NCBI RefSeq assembly: GCF_900182615.1
Contig: NZ_FXTE01000013.1
Coordinates: 36,190-100,189, forward strand
DNA: 64,000 nt
Reading direction: 5' to 3'
DNA from: Ruegeria faecimaris
GTDB lineage: Bacteria; Pseudomonadota; Alphaproteobacteria; Rhodobacterales; Rhodobacteraceae
Each line of letters starts with the position of its first letter. Positions within the stretch are counted from its first letter, which is position 1. Shown here piece after piece: positions 60,755 through 64,000 of this stretch. A model generated the notes under the pieces. That model did not search any database. It had not been told where the DNA came from and saw only the letters and a program-made list of their open reading frames with translations. A program made the position numbers and the translations under genes.

Positions 60755-63103
60755 ATGAATGATACGATCGACGACCCCAATATGGTGGCCCCCGAGAACG
60801 GGGGCGAAGTAGCCGAACCGCTGCGCCGCGCGATTGGTGAACGTTATCTGACCTATGCGCTGTCCACCATCATGCACCGGGCCTTGCCCGATGCACGGGA
60901 TGGTCTGAAGCCGGTGCATCGGCGAATCCTCTATGCGATGCGCGAACTGCGACTCAGTGCAACGGGCGGGTTCCGTAAGTCGGCGAAAATCTCGGGCGAT
61001 GTGATGGGTAACTATCACCCGCACGGCGATGCCGCGATTTATGACGCGATGGCGCGTTTGGCGCAGGATTTTAATGTGCGCTATCCGCTGGTCGACGGGC
61101 AGGGGAATTTCGGCAATATCGACGGCGATAACCCGGCGGCCTCTCGTTATACCGAAGCTCGGATGACCATCGTGGCCGAGGCTCTGCTTGAGGGTCTGAA
61201 CGAGGATGCTGTCGATTTCCGTGACAACTATGACGGCACGCTGACCGAACCGGTGGTTCTGCCCGCGCTATTTCCGAATCTGCTGGCCAATGGCTCCAGC
61301 GGTATTGCGGTGGGCATGGCGACGAATATCCCGCCACATAACATCTCGGAACTGTGTGACGCCTGTTTGCATCTGATCAAGACGCCGGATGCGCGCGACG
61401 ATACGCTTCTGAACTACGTGCCCGGACCGGATTTCCCAACCGGCGGCGTAATCGTTGAACCGCCTGCGAATATCGCGCAGGCCTATCGCACCGGGCGCGG
61501 GTCATTCCGCCTGCGCTGTAAGTTCGAGGTCGAGGATCTGGGCCGCGGTCAGTGGCAGATCGTCGTCACCGAGATTCCCTATCAGGTTCAGAAATCGAAG
61601 CTGATCGAAAAGATCGCCGAGCTGATTCAGACCAAGAAAATCCCGATCCTTGGCGACGTTCGTGACGAATCCGCAGATGACATCCGCCTGATCCTTGAGC
61701 CGCGTTCCAAGAATGTGGACCCCGAGGTTCTGATGGGCATGCTCTATCGCAACTCGGACCTTGAGGTGCGGTTCAGCCTGAACATGAACGTGCTGATCGA
61801 CGGGGTGACACCCAAAGTCTGCTCGATGAAAGAAGTGCTTCGCGCCTTCCTTGATCACCGGCAAGAGGTTCTGCTGCGCCGGTCGCGCCACCGGATGGCC
61901 AAGATCGACCATCGGCTGGAGGTGTTGGAGGGCTTTATCGTTGCCTTCCTGAATCTTGACCGCGTGATCGACATTATCCGCTATGACGATGACCCCAAGG
62001 CTGCGCTGATGCGCGAAGACTGGGGCATCGACCATGTCCGCGCCACCAATGAGGCCGACTATGTCTCGCCCAAACCGGGCGAGGGCGAGCTGTCCGAGGT
62101 CCAGGTCGACGCAATTCTCAACATGCGTCTGCGCAGCTTGCGCCGTCTGGAAGAGATGGAGCTGGTTCGCGAACGCGATGAGCTGATGTTGGAACGTGCC
62201 AATCTCGAAGATCTGCTAGCCGACGAAAGCCTGCAATGGGCCAGCATCGCCGAGCAACTGAAAGAGACCAAGAAAACCTTCGGCAAGGACTATGAGGGCG
62301 GAGCGCGGCGCACCCAGTTTGCCGAAGCCGGTCAGGTCGAAGAGGTCCCGCTTGAGGCGATGATCGACCGCGAACCGATCACGGTTGTCTGCTCTCAGAT
62401 GGGCTGGATTCGCGCCATGACCGGCCATATCGACCTGAACCGCGAGTTGAAGTTCAAGGATGGCGATGGGCCACGGTTCATCTTCCATGCGGAAACCACC
62501 GATCGGCTGCTGGTCTTTGCCTCGAACGGTCGATTCTATACGATCAGTGCCGCGAATCTGCCCGGCGGTCGGGGTATGGGCGAACCGCTGCGCCTGATGG
62601 TCGACCTGCCGAATGAGGCGCAGATAATCGACATCCTGATCCACAAGCCGGGGCGCAAGCTGCTGGTGGCCTCGGATGCGGGTAACGGCTTCACCGTGCC
62701 CGAGGATGATGTGCTGGCGCAGACCCGAAACGGCAAACAGGTGCTGAACGTCAAAGGCGACGAAACAGCGATTATCTGTAAACCGATCGAAGGTGACCAC
62801 GTTGCAGTGGTTTCTCAGAACGGCAAGTTTCTGGTCTTCCCGACCGAGGAACTGCCTGAAATGACCCGCGGCAAGGGCGTTCGCCTGCAAAAATACAATA
62901 TGGCGCGCGGGCGGCAGGGGACGCTGGAATTGGACGGCGGGCTGTCAGATATCACCACCTTCAACTGGGAAGAGGGCCTGAAATGGTCCATGGGTGGCGA
63001 CAAAACCCGGCACGAGGCAGATCTTTCGCAATGGCTGGCCAAGCGCGCCAGCGTCGGGAAAAAGCCGCCATACGGCTTCCCGCGTGATTTTAAATTCTCC
63101 TGA
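60755..63103 (+). CDS. parC: DNA topoisomerase IV subunit A
   Basis: 782 aa. Catalytic tyrosine Y132 in [15 protein letters not shown]-equivalent [24 protein letters not shown] at 81-104. A93 stands where E. coli ParC has Ser80 and D97 where it has Glu84. The short C-terminal beta-propeller from about 490 indicates ParC rather than GyrA. With ParE decatenates daughter chromosomes. The ATG at 60755 begins MNDTIDD; upstream frame lacks similarity and no clear Shine-Dalgarno is visible. The convergent and divergent neighbours are unrelated. Confidence 0.94.
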   Translation: MNDTIDDPNMVAPENGGEVAEPLRRAIGERYLTYALSTIMHRALPDARDGLKPVHRRILYAMRELRLSATGGFRKSAKISGDVMGNYHPHGDAAIYDAMARLAQDFNVRYPLVDGQGNFGNIDGDNPAASRYTEARMTIVAEALLEGLNEDAVDFRDNYDGTLTEPVVLPALFPNLLANGSSGIAVGMATNIPPHNISELCDACLHLIKTPDARDDTLLNYVPGPDFPTGGVIVEPPANIAQAYRTGRGSFRLRCKFEVEDLGRGQWQIVVTEIPYQVQKSKLIEKIAELIQTKKIPILGDVRDESADDIRLILEPRSKNVDPEVLMGMLYRNSDLEVRFSLNMNVLIDGVTPKVCSMKEVLRAFLDHRQEVLLRRSRHRMAKIDHRLEVLEGFIVAFLNLDRVIDIIRYDDDPKAALMREDWGIDHVRATNEADYVSPKPGEGELSEVQVDAILNMRLRSLRRLEEMELVRERDELMLERANLEDLLADESLQWASIAEQLKETKKTFGKDYEGGARRTQFAEAGQVEEVPLEAMIDREPITVVCSQMGWIRAMTGHIDLNRELKFKDGDGPRFIFHAETTDRLLVFASNGRFYTISAANLPGGRGMGEPLRLMVDLPNEAQIIDILIHKPGRKLLVASDAGNGFTVPEDDVLAQTRNGKQVLNVKGDETAIICKPIEGDHVAVVSQNGKFLVFPTEELPEMTRGKGVRLQKYNMARGRQGTLELDGGLSDITTFNWEEGLKWSMGGDKTRHEADLSQWLAKRASVGKKPPYGFPRDFKFS

Positions 63104-63198
63104 TCAGGCCCGGTCACAGAGGATTTATGCCGATACCGCTTGGCACAAGCCGTATCGGTGCGTTAGATCAAAGAAAAACAGGCCTATCGAGACGAGAT

Positions 63199-63789
63199 AT
63201 GTTGCGCATTTTGACACTGATCACCGGATTGGCCCTGATGGGCGCCTGCACCCAAACGCAGGTTTACGAAGAGCCTGAGTCGCTGGGCGAATTCAAGTTG
63301 CGGGTAAACTATGCCTTTGCCGATAAGGCGGTGCAGGGACCGGTAAGCCGGGATGCGACGCCCGACGAATGGACTGCTGCCATTCAAAACGCGTTGGACA
63401 TCCGCCTTGGGCGCTATACGGGCGCTCAGGAATACGACATCGGCATCAGCCTCGAGGGCTACATGCTGGCCCCTCCCGGCATTCCGGTGATCTATAACCC
63501 CAAGAGCACTGCGATTGTTCTGGTCAACGTTTATGACGTGAACAAGAAAGAGTTTCTTGCCAAAGGTAAGCAATTCCAGGTGCTGGAAGACACAACCGGC
63601 GGCAGTGCCCTGAAAGGGTCGGGCCATGAACGGACAAAGCAAGAGCAAATGAGCGGGCTGGCTCTGAAAGTTGCGGACCGAGTCGAAGAATGGTTGGCCG
63701 AGGAACATTTGGAAAACGGTTGGTTCGACCGGCGTCCCGAACTGATCCAGCCACTCGATTCAGGTGTAGCAACGCAAAATCCGGCTTAA
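63199..63789 (+). CDS. Lipoprotein of unknown function
   Basis: 196 aa. Lipobox LALMGAC with Cys17, preceded by a good signal peptide (MLRILTLITGLA). The mature part includes GEFKLRVNYAFADKAVQGPVSRDATPDEWTAAIQNALDIRLGRY, IGISLEGYMLAPPGIPVIYNPKSTAIVLVNVYD and the end KVADRVEEWLAEEHLENGWF. No domain recognised. The ATG at 63199 follows GAGACGAG; the GTG-like frame from 63127 is longer by 24 residues and would shift the signal peptide inward. Confidence 0.65.
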   Translation: MLRILTLITGLALMGACTQTQVYEEPESLGEFKLRVNYAFADKAVQGPVSRDATPDEWTAAIQNALDIRLGRYTGAQEYDIGISLEGYMLAPPGIPVIYNPKSTAIVLVNVYDVNKKEFLAKGKQFQVLEDTTGGSALKGSGHERTKQEQMSGLALKVADRVEEWLAEEHLENGWFDRRPELIQPLDSGVATQNPA

Positions 63790-63864
63790 AGAACGGCATT
63801 TCCCGCAGGATGTGCTTGATTTTCTCCTTTGAACCCAATATCTCGCGCGCGCAGATGTAACCAC

Positions 63865-63879
63865 GGGACCAAGGGTCCC
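63865..63879 (+). promoter_or_regulatory. Hairpin in the leader of tuf
   Basis: GGGACC (63865-63870), loop AAG, GGTCCC (63874-63879), six perfect pairs, 26 bp before the tuf start codon. No U-run, so not a terminator for the upstream gene. Confidence 0.4.
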
Positions 63880-63902
63880 CCAAAGCACAAAAGGGCGCCT
63901 GA

Positions 63903-64000
<98 letters not shown>

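Overview
The window is a stretch of chromosome from an alphaproteobacterium of the Rhodobacterales, most likely a marine Roseobacter-group member; genus is not resolved from sequence alone. Reasons: the split F0 operon atpI-atpB-atpE-atpF'-atpF, the rpoZ-rsh-pdxJ-acpS-lepB-rnc-era-recO block, the pckA/chvI-chvG-hprK-rapZ-PTS IIA-HPr block, a probable methylsuccinyl-CoA dehydrogenase of the ethylmalonyl-CoA pathway, DUF6473, DUF1491 and HIG1-type small proteins, moderately high GC, and frequent GTG/TTG starts. I see no insertion sequence, prophage, CRISPR array, tRNA or rRNA. This is core genome, cut at both ends (a prolyl-tRNA deacylase on the left, tuf on the right).

Layout. 1-5.8 kb: small metabolic genes, three transcription regulators (LysR, ArsR and, further on, GntR) and two EamA exporters. 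6.0-8.6 kb: F0 ATP synthase operon. 8.7-12.7 kb: a glycosyltransferase, a membrane metal-dependent hydrolase, and a GntR/FCD regulator divergent from an aminotransferase. 12.8-16.3 kb: smc. 16.3-22.8 kb: class II amidotransferase, lytic transglycosylase, cobalamin genes cobC-cobD, a degenerate single-domain receiver behind a perfect CtrA-type site, and a glutathionyl-hydroquinone reductase. 22.8-26.5 kb: C-S lyase/aminotransferase, def, a degenerate def paralogue, fmt and two small membrane proteins. 26.5-30.3 kb: reverse-strand operon ispH-DUF3429-methyltransferase-rnhA-TRIC channel, and a NYN-domain gene. 30.5-40.4 kb: folK and the rpoZ-to-recO housekeeping block. 40.4-46.2 kb: lipoproteins, an SGNH hydrolase, mcd and a TauE exporter. 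46.2-54.3 kb: a MarR-like regulator, a candidate small RNA, pckA and the ChvGI/PTS signalling block. 54.3-60.6 kb: 3-hydroxybutyryl-CoA dehydrogenase, etfBA, cobalamin adenosyltransferase, SDR and SH3 proteins. 60.7-64 kb: parC, a lipoprotein and the start of tuf.

How the parts connect. Mcd, ETF and 3-hydroxybutyryl-CoA dehydrogenase belong to acetyl-CoA/C4 acyl-CoA metabolism. CobC, CobD and the PduO-type transferase supply adenosylcobalamin needed by the mutases of the same pathway. PckA and the adjacent ChvGI-HprK-PTS phosphorelay sit at the gluconeogenic/organic-acid control point. PhaR-type sites (CTGC-N4-GCAG) before mcd and LacI-like repeats before pckA suggest how this is controlled.

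The most interesting items are the paralogous peptide deformylase that lost its metal-ligand Cys and catalytic Glu, the CtrA-box/degenerate receiver pair, a candidate intergenic small RNA at about 46652-46751 with its own promoter and terminator, the PhaR-like sites in the mcd/tauE divergent promoter, and a Cys-His-Asp lipoprotein of unknown function.
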